Shown here: positions 45,859-55,192 of the stretch, in pieces
How positions within the stretch are numbered: position 1 is the stretch's first letter
Layout: each line of letters opens with the position of its first letter
NCBI RefSeq assembly: GCF_014596725.1
Contig: NZ_JACVEG010000002.1
Location: 372,001-436,000 of the forward strand
Reading direction: 5' to 3'
DNA: 64,000 nt
Source: Vibrio sp. Y2-5
GTDB taxonomy: Bacteria; Pseudomonadota; Gammaproteobacteria; Enterobacterales; Vibrionaceae
The notes under the pieces: model-generated
The model's input: only the letters and a program-made list of their open reading frames with translations
The model's database searches: none
Told to the model about the DNA's origin: nothing
Made by a program: the position numbers and the translations under genes

Positions 45859-46935
45859 TCAGCTGAACGTTTTCACGCGTTGCCACTCTTGTTTCAAAAT
45901 AACTTGAGTAATGGCGACGATTTCATCGTTCAGTTTTGAAGGTGACTTCTTCGCTTCAATCGCCACCATGGTCTTGTCTAGCAAGCTTGAAAGCGTTTGA
46001 GAATGCTCTTCATTGGGATTAATCAGCAAGTGAATTTTGGCATACAGTTTTTCGGTGTCTTGTACGGCTTTGTTATAGGTACACGACCACTGATAGAGCT
46101 CTTTCATTGCAAATTGCGGATCTTTCATATCAGTAAGAATGTCCTCAAATCCATCTTTGATTTTGTGCAAATCCCAGATGGCGTTCGTTGCTGATACGAA
46201 ATCAGCGATGTCGCTTCTTAACGAATGAATCCATTGTTGTCTGCTCTCTGCTACGATTTTTGCTTTTTCAAACTCAACATCAATGGTTGGGTTGATTGTT
46301 GGCATTACTGGACGTGACGATTCTTTTGCCAAAGCGGTGGCGTTTTTGATCGCTTTACGGTTAGAAATCAGCACTATGATTGAGGTTAGAATGAAAGCAG
46401 CGATCAATATCCAGTCTGTATTAAAAGGCGTTTCTGCTGCTGAAACAGAAGGCTTAGCAGTGGACACGACGGTAGTAGCAACTTGTTTTTGGGGGTCAGT
46501 GTCCACTGTGTTTTGCTGCTGAGGTGTCGTAATCACCAGCAGTTCAGCCTCTTGGGCAGGCTGAGTTTTGACTTCCGAGTCGGTTAAGTTATCACTTTGC
46601 AATATGGCAGCGGTCATCGTTTCTTTTTGTTTGACTTCGGAGTCAAGTGAATCGATGTTAGTGGTTTTCGTTGCCACAGCTTCCTCAGGATTCACTTTTT
46701 TCTCTGTTGTTTGCACCTTTGAAACAGCCTTAGGCTGTTCAATCTCTGTTGTGGTTGAAACCGTGGGTGACGTAGTCGCCGGCTCGATGATAATTAACTC
46801 TTCGGAAGCGGTGTTCTCTGTTGGTTGATTCCCCTTTTCTTCCGTCGCTTTGATTTCATCTTGTGTTGCAGCGGGCTCAGAGCCATCAACTGGTTGAACG
46901 GTGGACACTAAGGTGTCTGTATGCAAAGTGCTCAT
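45859..46935 (-). CDS. Unknown single-pass membrane protein with a Thr/Glu-rich N-terminal half
   Basis: 358 aa. Residues 1-170 are low complexity, rich in Thr, Glu, Gln, Val and Pro. One membrane segment lies at about 174-192 (WILIAAFILTSIIVLIS), and the C-terminal 165 residues are helical and charged, with WDLHKIKDGFEDIL and EWQRVKTFS. No signal peptide and no recognised family. The disordered N-terminal half and the membrane anchor suggest a tether or sensor, but no function can be assigned. ATG at 46935 has GAGGT 10 nt upstream. Confidence 0.75.
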   Translation of the reverse strand: MSTLHTDTLVSTVQPVDGSEPAATQDEIKATEEKGNQPTENTASEELIIIEPATTSPTVSTTTEIEQPKAVSKVQTTEKKVNPEEAVATKTTNIDSLDSEVKQKETMTAAILQSDNLTDSEVKTQPAQEAELLVITTPQQQNTVDTDPQKQVATTVVSTAKPSVSAAETPFNTDWILIAAFILTSIIVLISNRKAIKNATALAKESSRPVMPTINPTIDVEFEKAKIVAESRQQWIHSLRSDIADFVSATNAIWDLHKIKDGFEDILTDMKDPQFAMKELYQWSCTYNKAVQDTEKLYAKIHLLINPNEEHSQTLSSLLDKTMVAIEAKKSPSKLNDEIVAITQVILKQEWQRVKTFS

Positions 46936-47328
46936 GGCTTTTTTTACCTCAAAATTCTCGATGTCACCTTTGCGTTATTGGATCTCTGTGTTCAATTGTC
47001 CCTAGTTTCAGATCAGTACCAACTTCCAGAGAGGCACTTAAAAGAGCCGCGTCCGTGAAGTAGCAAACGTGATAGACATAGCGTTATAGGGGAGCCATTT
47101 TGCCGAAATATTTCTCAGATGAATGCAGCCATTTGCATTCATGTTTCATCAGAAAATGCTGAAAAATAGTGAAATGCTGCTTTTAACGGATTCGGTTGGG
47201 CGTTGAACAACGTATTTACGTTGGCTTTGCTTAACCAGTCAGTAAATAGGAAATGAAGAAAAGGGGCATTTCGCCCCTTTTGGATTTTAGTTGTACACAT
47301 CAATGAGCTATTAATTAGCAATATTCAA
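46936..47328. other. Intergenic region with the hsp20 terminator
   Basis: AAAAGGGGC (47259-47267) and GCCCCTTTT (47273-47281) form a terminator stem downstream of the hsp20 gene on the minus strand. The rest contains no gene that I can support; a 60-codon minus-strand frame at 47139-47321 overlaps this stem and lacks support. Confidence 0.6.
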
Positions 47329-47751
47329 CTAACTGATAGTGATGCGGTGGTCTTCCACTTGTTGCGTTTCTAGCTTAGGAACAACCACAACCAACACGCC
47401 ATCCTCAAATTCTGCGTAAATGTCTTTTGGATTTACGTTTTCGCTTAAAGAAAAACTGCGTACCATCTTTCCTTCATAACGTTCTTTGTGGATGACTTTG
47501 TTCTGATCTGTATTTTCTTCGGTTTTACTGGTGGAGGCTTCAATTGTTAGCGCACCATTTTTATAGGTAATGATCACATCATCTTTAGCAACTCCCGGCA
47601 AATCGGCAATGATTTCAAATGCGGTTTCTTTTTCAATCACATCAACGCGAGGTGAAAAAGCCTCCGCATCAAATCGAGTACGAATTGATGGGAATGCATG
47701 ATCAAATACGCGATAGAAATCAGACCATGAATCACGAGGAATTAAGCTCAT
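47329..47751 (-). CDS. Small heat shock protein (Hsp20/alpha-crystallin)
   Basis: 140 aa. The alpha-crystallin domain covers about residues 35-135, with VDVIEKETAFEIIADLPG at its start and the signature AEFEDGVLVVVVPK. It is an ATP-independent holdase that keeps unfolded proteins soluble in the cytoplasm. ATG at 47751 is chosen because GGGAGG lies 5 nt upstream; another ATG is directly before it. A longer in-frame extension upstream is not protein-like. Confidence 0.88.
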   Translation of the reverse strand: MSLIPRDSWSDFYRVFDHAFPSIRTRFDAEAFSPRVDVIEKETAFEIIADLPGVAKDDVIITYKNGALTIEASTSKTEENTDQNKVIHKERYEGKMVRSFSLSENVNPKDIYAEFEDGVLVVVVPKLETQQVEDHRITIS

Positions 47752-47957
47752 CATAACCTCCCATTTTCTATCTTTTACTACCTTAATAATTGTAGTTCTT
47801 GTGGTGTCGGGTGAAGGGGAAATTGAACTTTGATTGATCAAAATCAAGCTCAATTCAAGCGGAAAAAATACGAATTCAAGCCGGCACGGCATCTCGAAAT
47901 CTTGTCATTAAATAGCCTTATTTCTGTAACCCATTTTTCATGTTAGCTGCGTAGGTT

Positions 47958-48287
47958 ATGCCGGTCTTAAAAATAGTGTTCATTGGTGAATGCCGGAGAA
48001 CTAAGTGGTTAATTGAGCGGGAAATGATGGCAAGAGTGACTCACGATTTTGATGTGTTGATTATTGAACTACTGCAACAGCAGGGCTTCATCAAAAAAGA
48101 AGCAGAAGCTTACTTAAAGAATGAAGTTTACCGTTTAGAGCCGGAACAAATTCAGAAAATAAAAAACTACGCCAAGCATTTTGGTTTATCAGCTAAAGAG
48201 AAATTGATTCAGGAAATACTGGATCTACGCAGGGAAACTTTGTTTAACAAACTGTCTAAGAAGTCAGAGAAAATAGAGTGCTTCTAA
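47958..48287 (+). CDS. Small hypothetical protein
   Basis: Up to 109 aa, or about 87 aa if it starts at the paired ATGs at 48024/48027. It is charged and helical (LLQQQGFIKKEAEAYLKNEVYRLEPEQIQKIKNYAKHFGLSAKEKLIQEIL), with no signal peptide or membrane segment. No family is recognised. Divergent from the hsp20 gene, with which it might share stress control; that is only position-based. Confidence 0.55.
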   Translation: MPVLKIVFIGECRRTKWLIEREMMARVTHDFDVLIIELLQQQGFIKKEAEAYLKNEVYRLEPEQIQKIKNYAKHFGLSAKEKLIQEILDLRRETLFNKLSKKSEKIECF

Positions 48288-48339
48288 AATACATAGTGAT
48301 TGACTCAGCTAAAGGTTTCAGAAGGCACTCTGTTAGTGT

Positions 48340-50406
48340 TTACTTACCGACAAACGCAACGATAACTTTGTCTTCTCCTAGGGTGCGAGAAAATACGTAA
48401 GGGCTATCTTGTTTCGAAGACGCTTGTTTTATCACTTGGTGTTTGCCCGCACCGATGGCTGGGTGACGCTGCCTGAATTGTCCAACGGTTTGCCAGTGTT
48501 TCAATAACCCTTGGCGCTCGGCATCCAGTTTCCACACCATATCTGAGCGGGTTCCTTGATGGAAATCATCCGCGTAAGGGCCTAAGTCTCTCGCGACTTC
48601 ATCCCCGTAGTAAACCTGAACCGCGCCGGGATTTAATAACAGAGCGTTAGCGGCGTTGCGTTGCATTTCAAATGATTTGAAACGGCTAAAAAACAGCTCG
48701 GTATCGTGTGAAGACATATAGCTTACAGCATTGAAATCCGCTTCTTGTTGCAGCGTTTTCGCGTTCGCCTGATAGACACTCTCCATTTGGCTAAAACAGG
48801 TTGCGCCTTTGTCCATTTTCTTTTGCACATCAAAGTTGATCAGCGCATCGAAACCATCATCGAAATACGGGCTGCGATAAGCACCATGCCCCCACACTTC
48901 GCCCATCATCCAAAAGGGTTCGCCTTTCTTACCGTGTTCTTTGCGCCACTGGTTAAGATTATCGCTGGCGGCTTGTTTCAGACGTTTCCAAACATTACCT
49001 TCAACGTGTTTCACTGTATCTACACGGTAACCATCAATACCAAAGCGCTTGACCCAGTCGCTCTGCCATTCAATTAGATAGTCAGAAACGGTGAAGTTGT
49101 CTTGTGCCTTCACTCTTGTTCCGGCGTTTTCCAGCAGCCATTTAGGTGGTTTAACGAATTCAGTAGACTCAGTGCGAAAATCTGGCAGGCCAGCCAGTGT
49201 CATGGTGATATCGCCTGAGCCCGGTTTAGGATAGCCCGGCAATCCTGCGCGAACCCAGTCGCCTCCCCACCAGTCTTTCCAGTTGTTGCTGTTGTAATCA
49301 ATGAACTGGTGGAAGCTATGCCAATTCTCACCAGCAGAACTTGATGGTGCCCAATCGGCCCATTTCGCTGGCAGCGCTGAACCGTCTACGACGTTGATTT
49401 TATCGACTTGTAAATCAGCCAGTGTCGCGTAACCAGAGTGGTTAATAACCGCATCGAGCAGAATTTTTATGCCGCGTTTATGAGCTTCTTCAACCAGTGT
49501 TTTTAAGTCTTCATCGACACCAAAGTTTTCATCGATTTTGGTGAAATCGCGAGTCCAGTAACCGTGGTAGCCATAGAACGGGAACGAGCCGCTTTCTCCA
49601 CCACCCACAAATCCGTGGATTTGTTCCACAATCGGAGAGAGCCAAATGGCGTCTGTACCCAAGCTTTTGATGTAGTCCAGCTTTTCAATTACACCTTTGA
49701 GATCACCACCGTGGAAGGTGCCGACTTCATCTTTGCCATCTTTCTTTCGCCCATAACTGTTGTCGTTACGGGGATCGCCGTTGTTAAAACGGTCGACCAT
49801 GACGAAATAGATATTGGCATTACGGTAGTTGAATGGCTGAGGTTTGGTTTCAACTGGCTCTAGTAAAATTAAGCCACCGCTGTTCGCTTGCGGGGTTAGT
49901 GACACGGCACCTTGTTTTACCGTCACTACTTTGCCACTGAAAGCATCTCTTAATTGTGCTCCGTTTGCGAAAGTACCACCGACCTTGATGGTGACTTCGC
50001 CGCCAGAGTATTTCTCACAGGTAACATTCGGAAGAGGACGCTTAAACTCACTCTTGGCCGATTTCTTTGCCTGACGAACAAACGTTAGCGTTTGTGCTTT
50101 GTCGTCATAGCTAAATGCGTAATCGCCAGTGAAGCGAATTTTAAGTGGCAGCGTGGTCGCTCCTGCACAGTTCAGGGTTACAGGAGTATTGAATTTGATG
50201 CTTGACGTTTTACCCGCCTGACAGTTTCCCTCCAAACCCGTCACCGTTAGTGTGTAGCTATCTTTGGTTAATGGAATCACTAACGGGTTTTGGCTGTCTA
50301 ATGGGAAGTCACGGCTATTGGTTGTCGTGGCTATGGTCAGGTTTGGTGCCGCGAAAGCACTTGGAATAATGGCACATAAGGCAAGGGTTACAGTTTTTAG
50401 TTTCAT
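48340..50406 (-). CDS. malS: Periplasmic alpha-amylase MalS
   Basis: 688 aa. Signal peptide of about 20 residues (MKLKTVTLALCAIIPSAFA), an N-terminal beta-rich part (to about 200), then the GH13 barrel with YFVMVDRFNNGDPRND, DAVINHSGYA, nucleophile Asp in GYRVDTVKH, acid Glu in WMMGEVWGHG and SSHDTELF. It trims long maltodextrins in the periplasm to shorter ones for uptake. ATG at 50406 starts the signal peptide; an in-frame ATG four codons earlier is possible. Encoded near the lamB-malM-glgX genes. Confidence 0.9.
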   Translation of the reverse strand: MKLKTVTLALCAIIPSAFAAPNLTIATTTNSRDFPLDSQNPLVIPLTKDSYTLTVTGLEGNCQAGKTSSIKFNTPVTLNCAGATTLPLKIRFTGDYAFSYDDKAQTLTFVRQAKKSAKSEFKRPLPNVTCEKYSGGEVTIKVGGTFANGAQLRDAFSGKVVTVKQGAVSLTPQANSGGLILLEPVETKPQPFNYRNANIYFVMVDRFNNGDPRNDNSYGRKKDGKDEVGTFHGGDLKGVIEKLDYIKSLGTDAIWLSPIVEQIHGFVGGGESGSFPFYGYHGYWTRDFTKIDENFGVDEDLKTLVEEAHKRGIKILLDAVINHSGYATLADLQVDKINVVDGSALPAKWADWAPSSSAGENWHSFHQFIDYNSNNWKDWWGGDWVRAGLPGYPKPGSGDITMTLAGLPDFRTESTEFVKPPKWLLENAGTRVKAQDNFTVSDYLIEWQSDWVKRFGIDGYRVDTVKHVEGNVWKRLKQAASDNLNQWRKEHGKKGEPFWMMGEVWGHGAYRSPYFDDGFDALINFDVQKKMDKGATCFSQMESVYQANAKTLQQEADFNAVSYMSSHDTELFFSRFKSFEMQRNAANALLLNPGAVQVYYGDEVARDLGPYADDFHQGTRSDMVWKLDAERQGLLKHWQTVGQFRQRHPAIGAGKHQVIKQASSKQDSPYVFSRTLGEDKVIVAFVGK

Positions 50407-50611
50407 CGTCACGTCCATATGGGATCTTATAGTCCCTCTAGGTAAACAGATTTTAGGATAAATCGATTAAAGACTAAGCACATCCTTCCTTGGCCTACGC
50501 CTTAAGAGCTTGAAGTAGTTCACAAAAGAGAATTTGGGGGCGTAGTTTACTTGGCTCTTGTAGAAAGTGTTGAAAAGGCTAACACTAATGGCAGCAAAGA
50601 GGGGTTCACTT

Positions 50612-51145
50612 ATGTGGAAATGGCTAGTCATCCTATTTTGGAGTGGGGGAGCTTTGGCTGCGCACCCAAACTTTCTATTGCCATTTATCAGTGGCGATCA
50701 GCGGTGGCCAACGCAACTCGAACTCCGTCAAACCGGAGCATGGTTGGAGTGCAGTGAAGATATTTTTGTCACTTCTTGGTGTGGCGATGAGTTTAATTAT
50801 TACACCTTAAAAGTGTGGCCAGAAGCCACCGGAGAGCAAGAAGGAGAAATCCAAACCTTTACTTTGCATAGTTCCTATTCGACCAATGATTGGAGTCTGT
50901 TCCAATTGAATCTGCGTAAAGATGGTTTTCAACTGCAAAGCATCCAACTTGGAGAGGAGCTGTTTTCAATCCGTGACCGTTTGAAGACTGCGTCGACTCG
51001 TGAGGTTGATAAGGCCTTGGTATTGTTTATTAATCGCCACGCCCAATCTTTTCCTAAAATTCTAGATTGGCAAAAAGGTAACGTTCTGGCACAGCTTGTC
51101 ACGGACGGAAAAAACGTTGATGTCCAGTTTACTCGTTCGGAGTAA
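50612..51145 (+). CDS. Unknown exported protein
   Basis: 177 aa. Signal peptide (MWKWLVILFWSGGALA) followed by a compact domain with two cysteines (CSEDIFVTSWCGDEF) that could form a disulfide. Contains FLLPFISGDQRWPTQLELRQTG near the mature N-terminus. No family recognised. ATG at 50612 has AGAGGGG 7 nt upstream; the frame extends further up without a signal peptide start. Divergent from malS; 3' end overlaps the next minus-strand gene by 17 bp. Confidence 0.75.
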   Translation: MWKWLVILFWSGGALAAHPNFLLPFISGDQRWPTQLELRQTGAWLECSEDIFVTSWCGDEFNYYTLKVWPEATGEQEGEIQTFTLHSSYSTNDWSLFQLNLRKDGFQLQSIQLGEELFSIRDRLKTASTREVDKALVLFINRHAQSFPKILDWQKGNVLAQLVTDGKNVDVQFTRSE

Positions 51146-51542
51146 TCGCTGAAGGCTGGCGCTGCAGAAAATTTGCCATTGAGGTTTCGTCTAAATAACC
51201 ATCGGCCTTTTTATGCGCTCGTAAATACTGATAGCCAGCAATTATCTGTCGCTGTTGATCGCGCTTCTCTTGGTTCAGGCTTTCTCCTGTAACAAATTGA
51301 TATGCAAGACAATAAGCTTCCATATCAACCACTTCTGCTTTTCGGTAGAGATACCCACAGCCAGTCGCTAACCATTCCAGCGAACAGTTAGCGCGAATGG
51401 CGATCTGATTTGCTTTTGCTAAGCTAGGCTCACTGCCTTTTAGATATTTTCGGATCAGACCTTCCGACAGATCAACGCGCCGTGCAAAACCGCTGATGCT
51501 TTCTTCGCCAATTAATTCTTGTAAACGTGTAGAAAAAGTCAC
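51129..51542 (-). CDS. XRE-type helix-turn-helix DNA-binding protein
   Basis: 137 aa. An N-terminal helix-turn-helix of the phage-repressor type (about residues 5-60, GFARRVDLSEGLIRKYLKG) and a helical C-terminal part. The start is GTG at 51542 with GGAG about 10 nt upstream. It resembles small regulators of prophage origin, but no prophage genes surround it. Its 3' end overlaps the convergent exported-protein gene. Target unknown. Confidence 0.8.
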   Translation of the reverse strand: MTFSTRLQELIGEESISGFARRVDLSEGLIRKYLKGSEPSLAKANQIAIRANCSLEWLATGCGYLYRKAEVVDMEAYCLAYQFVTGESLNQEKRDQQRQIIAGYQYLRAHKKADGYLDETSMANFLQRQPSAITPNE

Positions 51543-51636
51543 AACTTCGTACTCCAGTTCGAACTTCTATAGTTTATCGGTTGAGGCGATGGTTAAACAA
51601 GCTTAGGATGAGCCGGTCGGATTAAGGAGTAATATT

Positions 51637-52545
51637 ATGGTTGCAAAAGTGACAATCGCCCCGCAAGGACCAGACTTTTCAGAACTGGTTCAAGGGTATT
51701 GGCGTTTGGCCGATTGGGGAATGACTCCTCAAGAGCGCCTGACGTTTATCAAGCAGCACCTAGAGTTAGGTATCACGACTGTTGATCATGCGGACATTTA
51801 CGGTAACTACGAGTGTGAAGCTTTGTTTGGTGAAGCTTTGGCGTTAGAACCATCCCTACGTGACCAAATGCAGATCATAACTAAGTGTGATATCCAGCTT
51901 TGCAGTGATAAGCACCCAGAACGCAAAATTAATCACTATGACACCAGTTCTGCACACATCTACCAATCGGTGAATAACTCGCTGGAACGTTTGGGTGTGA
52001 ACGAGATTGACGTATTGTTGATCCACCGTTTAGATGTCTTGCTTGATGCGGATGAAGTGGCAGAAGCGTTTGCTGAGCTGCACAAAGTTGGTAAGGTGAA
52101 ACACTTCGGCGTTTCAAATTTCACACCGTCTCAGTTCTCACTGCTTCAATCTCGTCTGGGTAAACCACTGGTGACCAATCAGGTAGAGATTAACCCGCTT
52201 AACTTTAATGTTGCCGATGACGGTACATTAGACCAACTTCAAATGCTGCGTACCCGCCCTATGGCATGGTCATGTCTAGGTGGTGGCGAGATCTTTAAAG
52301 GTCAATCAGAGCAAGCTGTTCGTGTACGTAACGTGCTAGAAGAACTGCGTGAAGAGATAGGTGCTGAAAGCATCGACCAAGTGATCTACGCTTGGGTTCG
52401 TCGTCTACCTTCTAAGCCACTTGCAATTGTTGGCTCAGGTAAGATTGAACGCGTTCAATCGGCGGTGGCTGCACTGGACTTAGAACTGACTCGTGAGCAA
52501 TGGTACCGAGTTTGGGTTGCTTCTAAAGGTCACGGTGTGCCATAG
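51637..52545 (+). CDS. Aldo/keto reductase (YdhF-like)
   Basis: 302 aa. The (beta/alpha)8 NADPH-dependent reductase pattern is visible: catalytic Asp and Tyr in DHADIYGNYECE (about residues 48-60), Lys in IITKCDIQ, His in VLLIHRLD, and the GVSNFTPSQF loop. The substrate of YdhF-type enzymes is unknown. ATG has TAAGGAG 7 nt upstream. Followed by a strong terminator before the nifU promoter. Confidence 0.92.
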   Translation: MVAKVTIAPQGPDFSELVQGYWRLADWGMTPQERLTFIKQHLELGITTVDHADIYGNYECEALFGEALALEPSLRDQMQIITKCDIQLCSDKHPERKINHYDTSSAHIYQSVNNSLERLGVNEIDVLLIHRLDVLLDADEVAEAFAELHKVGKVKHFGVSNFTPSQFSLLQSRLGKPLVTNQVEINPLNFNVADDGTLDQLQMLRTRPMAWSCLGGGEIFKGQSEQAVRVRNVLEELREEIGAESIDQVIYAWVRRLPSKPLAIVGSGKIERVQSAVAALDLELTREQWYRVWVASKGHGVP

Positions 52546-52580
52546 AAAGTACTTGAATCAGTCTTTTTGAATAGAAACCG

Positions 52581-52612
52581 CTCCCTGTCATGAATGTGAC
52601 AGGGAGTTTTTT
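52581..52612 (+). terminator. Terminator after the aldo/keto reductase gene
   Basis: CTCCCTGTCA (52581-52590) and TGACAGGGAG (52597-52606), then TTTTTT. It isolates the second nif block from upstream transcription. Confidence 0.9.
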
Positions 52613-52735
52613 ATAACCATTATCTGAGTCATACCGCTCCAGCCTTTCACTCTTGCTGGATTCATCCCTATTAATTGGCCAGTCAGTTCACGCACCTGTC
52701 TCATTTGTCTTTTGTCGCACTTTGTCTGTTTCGAT

Positions 52736-52751
52736 TGTTCGGAAGCCGACA
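52736..52751 (+). promoter_or_regulatory. NifA upstream activator site for nifUSVWZM-modABC
   Basis: Exact TGT-N10-ACA (TGT 52736-52738, ACA 52749-52751), about 100 bp upstream of the -24 element. A perfect CGACAA-A-TTGTCG palindrome (52759-52771) lies just after it. The spacer 52546-52973 holds no gene. Confidence 0.78.
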
Positions 52752-52816
52752 AACCAAGCGACAAATTGTCGTGTTATCTCTGGTTGTTTTGTGACCTCCT
52801 TCAAATTCTTATAGTA

Positions 52817-52829
52817 AATCAACCTGTTA
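52817..52829 (+). promoter_or_regulatory. IHF site in the nifU promoter
   Basis: AATCAACCTGTTA matches WATCAANNNNTTR at every defined position, midway between the NifA site and the -24 element. Confidence 0.68.
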
Positions 52830-52844
52830 GCGAGGTCTGTAGTC

Positions 52845-52860
52845 TGGATTGGTAATTGCA
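52845..52860 (+). promoter_or_regulatory. Sigma-54 promoter of nifU
   Basis: TGGATTG-N4-TTGCA: GG (52846-52847), ten bases, GC (52858-52859). The -12 half is perfect, the -24 half matches TGG. Start near 52871, leader of about 100 nt. Confidence 0.82.
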
Positions 52861-52973
52861 CTGGATTAGCCAATGAAGACGTTATGAAAAAGTTGATGTT
52901 GTAACAATACGGTTTCAGTAAAGCGCCAAACCAACGCAATGGAAGCGGGTGTCGGAAAAACGAAGGAGCGGTT

Positions 52974-53909
52974 ATGTGGGATTATTCAGAGAAAGTTAAA
53001 GAACACTTCTTTAACCCAAGAAATGCCAAGTTGGTAGCAGAGGCTAACGCACGGGGCGATGTGGGTTCGCTTAGCTGCGGAGACGCTCTAAGTTTGACTC
53101 TTAAAGTCGATCCAGAAACAAACATTATTCAGGATGCAGGTTTTCAAACTTTTGGTTGCGGCAGCGCAATCGCCTCTTCTTCTGCATTAACTGAGATGAT
53201 CATTGGCAAATCCATTGATGATGCGTTGGCGATCACCAATAAAGATATCGCTGATTTTCTTGATGGTTTACCGCCAGAAAAAATGCACTGCTCGGTCATG
53301 GGTATGGAAGCTCTGCATGCGGCAGTGGCGAATTACCGAGGTGAAACGCTCGAAGACGATCACGAAGAAGGGGAACTGATTTGTAAGTGTTTCGCGATAG
53401 ATGACCTAATGATCAAACGTGTGGTGGCTGCCAATAATCTCACCACTCTTGAAGAAGTCGTCAATTACACCAAAGCAGGTGGTGCTTGTACTTCATGCCA
53501 CGAAAAGATCGAATGGGTATTGGAAGAGTGTTTGGCAGAGAGAGCAAAAGCACCTGCTTCGTCCCAAAATATGGGTGTAAAGCCTGCCATAACAGCGGTT
53601 GAAGCAAACAAAGAGTCTGAAAGTGATGCGTCAGTAAGCCCTGAAATCATTGCGCTGATTGAAAAAATTATTGAAGAAGTCCGCCCAGCCGTGCAAGCGG
53701 ATGGTGGGGATATCAGCTTAGTCGATGTGGAAGATTATGTTGTGTTTGTTTCACTAACAGGTGCGTGTACCGGATGCGGATTGTCGGGGCTCACTCTGGC
53801 TAATGTTGAACACAAGATCAACCGAGCGTTGGGTGAGTCTTATACGGTTTTTCCGGTACAAGAAGCCCCACAAATGGCAACCAAGAAAGAGGGAACTTAC
53901 GATGTCTAA
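52974..53909 (+). CDS. nifU: Fe-S cluster scaffold NifU
   Basis: 311 aa, full three-domain NifU: IscU-like N-domain with C35, C62 and C106; central [2Fe-2S] domain with C137, C139, C172 and C175; Nfu C-domain with CTGC at 265-268. It assembles [4Fe-4S] clusters from NifS-derived sulfur for NifH and NifB. ATG has AAGGAG 7 nt upstream. First gene of the second nif operon. Overlaps nifS by 8 bp. Confidence 0.98.
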   Translation: MWDYSEKVKEHFFNPRNAKLVAEANARGDVGSLSCGDALSLTLKVDPETNIIQDAGFQTFGCGSAIASSSALTEMIIGKSIDDALAITNKDIADFLDGLPPEKMHCSVMGMEALHAAVANYRGETLEDDHEEGELICKCFAIDDLMIKRVVAANNLTTLEEVVNYTKAGGACTSCHEKIEWVLEECLAERAKAPASSQNMGVKPAITAVEANKESESDASVSPEIIALIEKIIEEVRPAVQADGGDISLVDVEDYVVFVSLTGACTGCGLSGLTLANVEHKINRALGESYTVFPVQEAPQMATKKEGTYDV

Positions 53910-55119
53910 TATTCAACCGATGATCTATTTAGATAACAATGCAACGACGCGCATTGACCCACGAGTCTTGGACGTAATGATCCCTTATCTTGATGAATTT
54001 TATGGCAACCCTTCATCCATTCATCGCTTAGGCGCTCGTGTTGGTCAGGCTCTAGAAATAGCCAGAGAGCAGGTGCAACAGCTACTTGGCGCGAAGCATT
54101 CAAGCGAAGTGATTTTTACCTCTTGTGCGACAGAAGCAACCACTACGGCTATTTTGTCTGCATTGGAAGCCAATCCGGAACGACGTGAGATTGTGACTTC
54201 TGTGGTTGAACATCCCGCCACTTTGCAACTTTGTCAAAACCTTGAACGCAAAGGCTACAAAGTGCATTGGATTGAGGTAGACGGTAAAGGCAAAATTGAC
54301 TTAGAAGCCTATGCGCAATCTCTAAGCGAAAACGTTGCGATTGTATCGATGATGTGGGCAAACAATGAAACAGGCACTCTGTTCCCTGTTGAGTCGATGG
54401 CGATGATGGCAAAAAGTGTTGGCGCACAAATGCATGTTGACGCGGTACAGGTGGCAGGTAAACGTATGATCAACGTGCATGAAACGGAAATTGATATGTT
54501 GTCGATTTCCGGTCACAAGTTCCATGCTCCAAAAGGGATTGGTGCTTTGTATCTGCGTCGTGGTACGCGTTTCCGTCCATTACTGCGTGGCGGTCATCAG
54601 GAGCGTGGTCGCAGAGCGGGCACTGAAAATGCAGCCTCTGCCATCGCTATGGGTAAAGCGGCGGAGCTGGCTTATCAAGCTATTGATACCGAGCTTCACC
54701 GAATCAAACTGCTGCGTGATCGTTTAGAGCAAGGTTTGCTTGCTCGAATTCCCAATACCTTTGTCACTGGCAATCCTAAACAACGTGTTGCCAATACCAC
54801 CAATATTGCGGTGGAGTTTATTGAAGGTGAAGCCCTTTTGTTAATGATGAACCAAGTGGGTATTGCAGCGTCGTCGGGTTCGGCTTGTACATCCGGTTCA
54901 TTAGAACCTTCACACGTGATGAAAGCGATGAAGATTCCATTCACTGCGGCACATGGCACTTTGCGTTTCTCATTATCTCGTTTTACCAAAGATGAAGACA
55001 TCGATTATGTGCTTGAGCAACTTCCACCGATTGTGCATCGTCTGCGTCAAATGTCCCCCTATTGGGATAACGCCACCAATGCAGGTAACGTTGAAGAGTT
55101 TGCTCCAACGTACGCCTAG
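53902..55119 (+). CDS. nifS: Cysteine desulfurase NifS
   Basis: 405 aa. PLP-dependent; the cofactor Lys is K206 ([10 protein letters not shown]) and the catalytic Cys is C329 (SGSACTSGS). It releases sulfur from cysteine as persulfide and hands it to NifU. ATG at 53902 lies in the end of nifU with AGAGGGA upstream, and starts the expected [16 protein letters not shown]; earlier in-frame codons lie inside nifU and are not protein-like. Confidence 0.98.
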   Translation: MSNIQPMIYLDNNATTRIDPRVLDVMIPYLDEFYGNPSSIHRLGARVGQALEIAREQVQQLLGAKHSSEVIFTSCATEATTTAILSALEANPERREIVTSVVEHPATLQLCQNLERKGYKVHWIEVDGKGKIDLEAYAQSLSENVAIVSMMWANNETGTLFPVESMAMMAKSVGAQMHVDAVQVAGKRMINVHETEIDMLSISGHKFHAPKGIGALYLRRGTRFRPLLRGGHQERGRRAGTENAASAIAMGKAAELAYQAIDTELHRIKLLRDRLEQGLLARIPNTFVTGNPKQRVANTTNIAVEFIEGEALLLMMNQVGIAASSGSACTSGSLEPSHVMKAMKIPFTAAHGTLRFSLSRFTKDEDIDYVLEQLPPIVHRLRQMSPYWDNATNAGNVEEFAPTYA

Positions 55120-55192
55120 CAAAGGTGTGTGGTGATTAGGGAAGGACTCCCAGCAGTGAGTAAATATTTGAGAGCAAAGGAATGGTGCGAGT

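Noticed and set aside
47139..47321. 60-codon minus-strand reading frame
   Set aside because: It overlaps the hsp20 terminator stem, has no ribosome site and no protein-like pattern.
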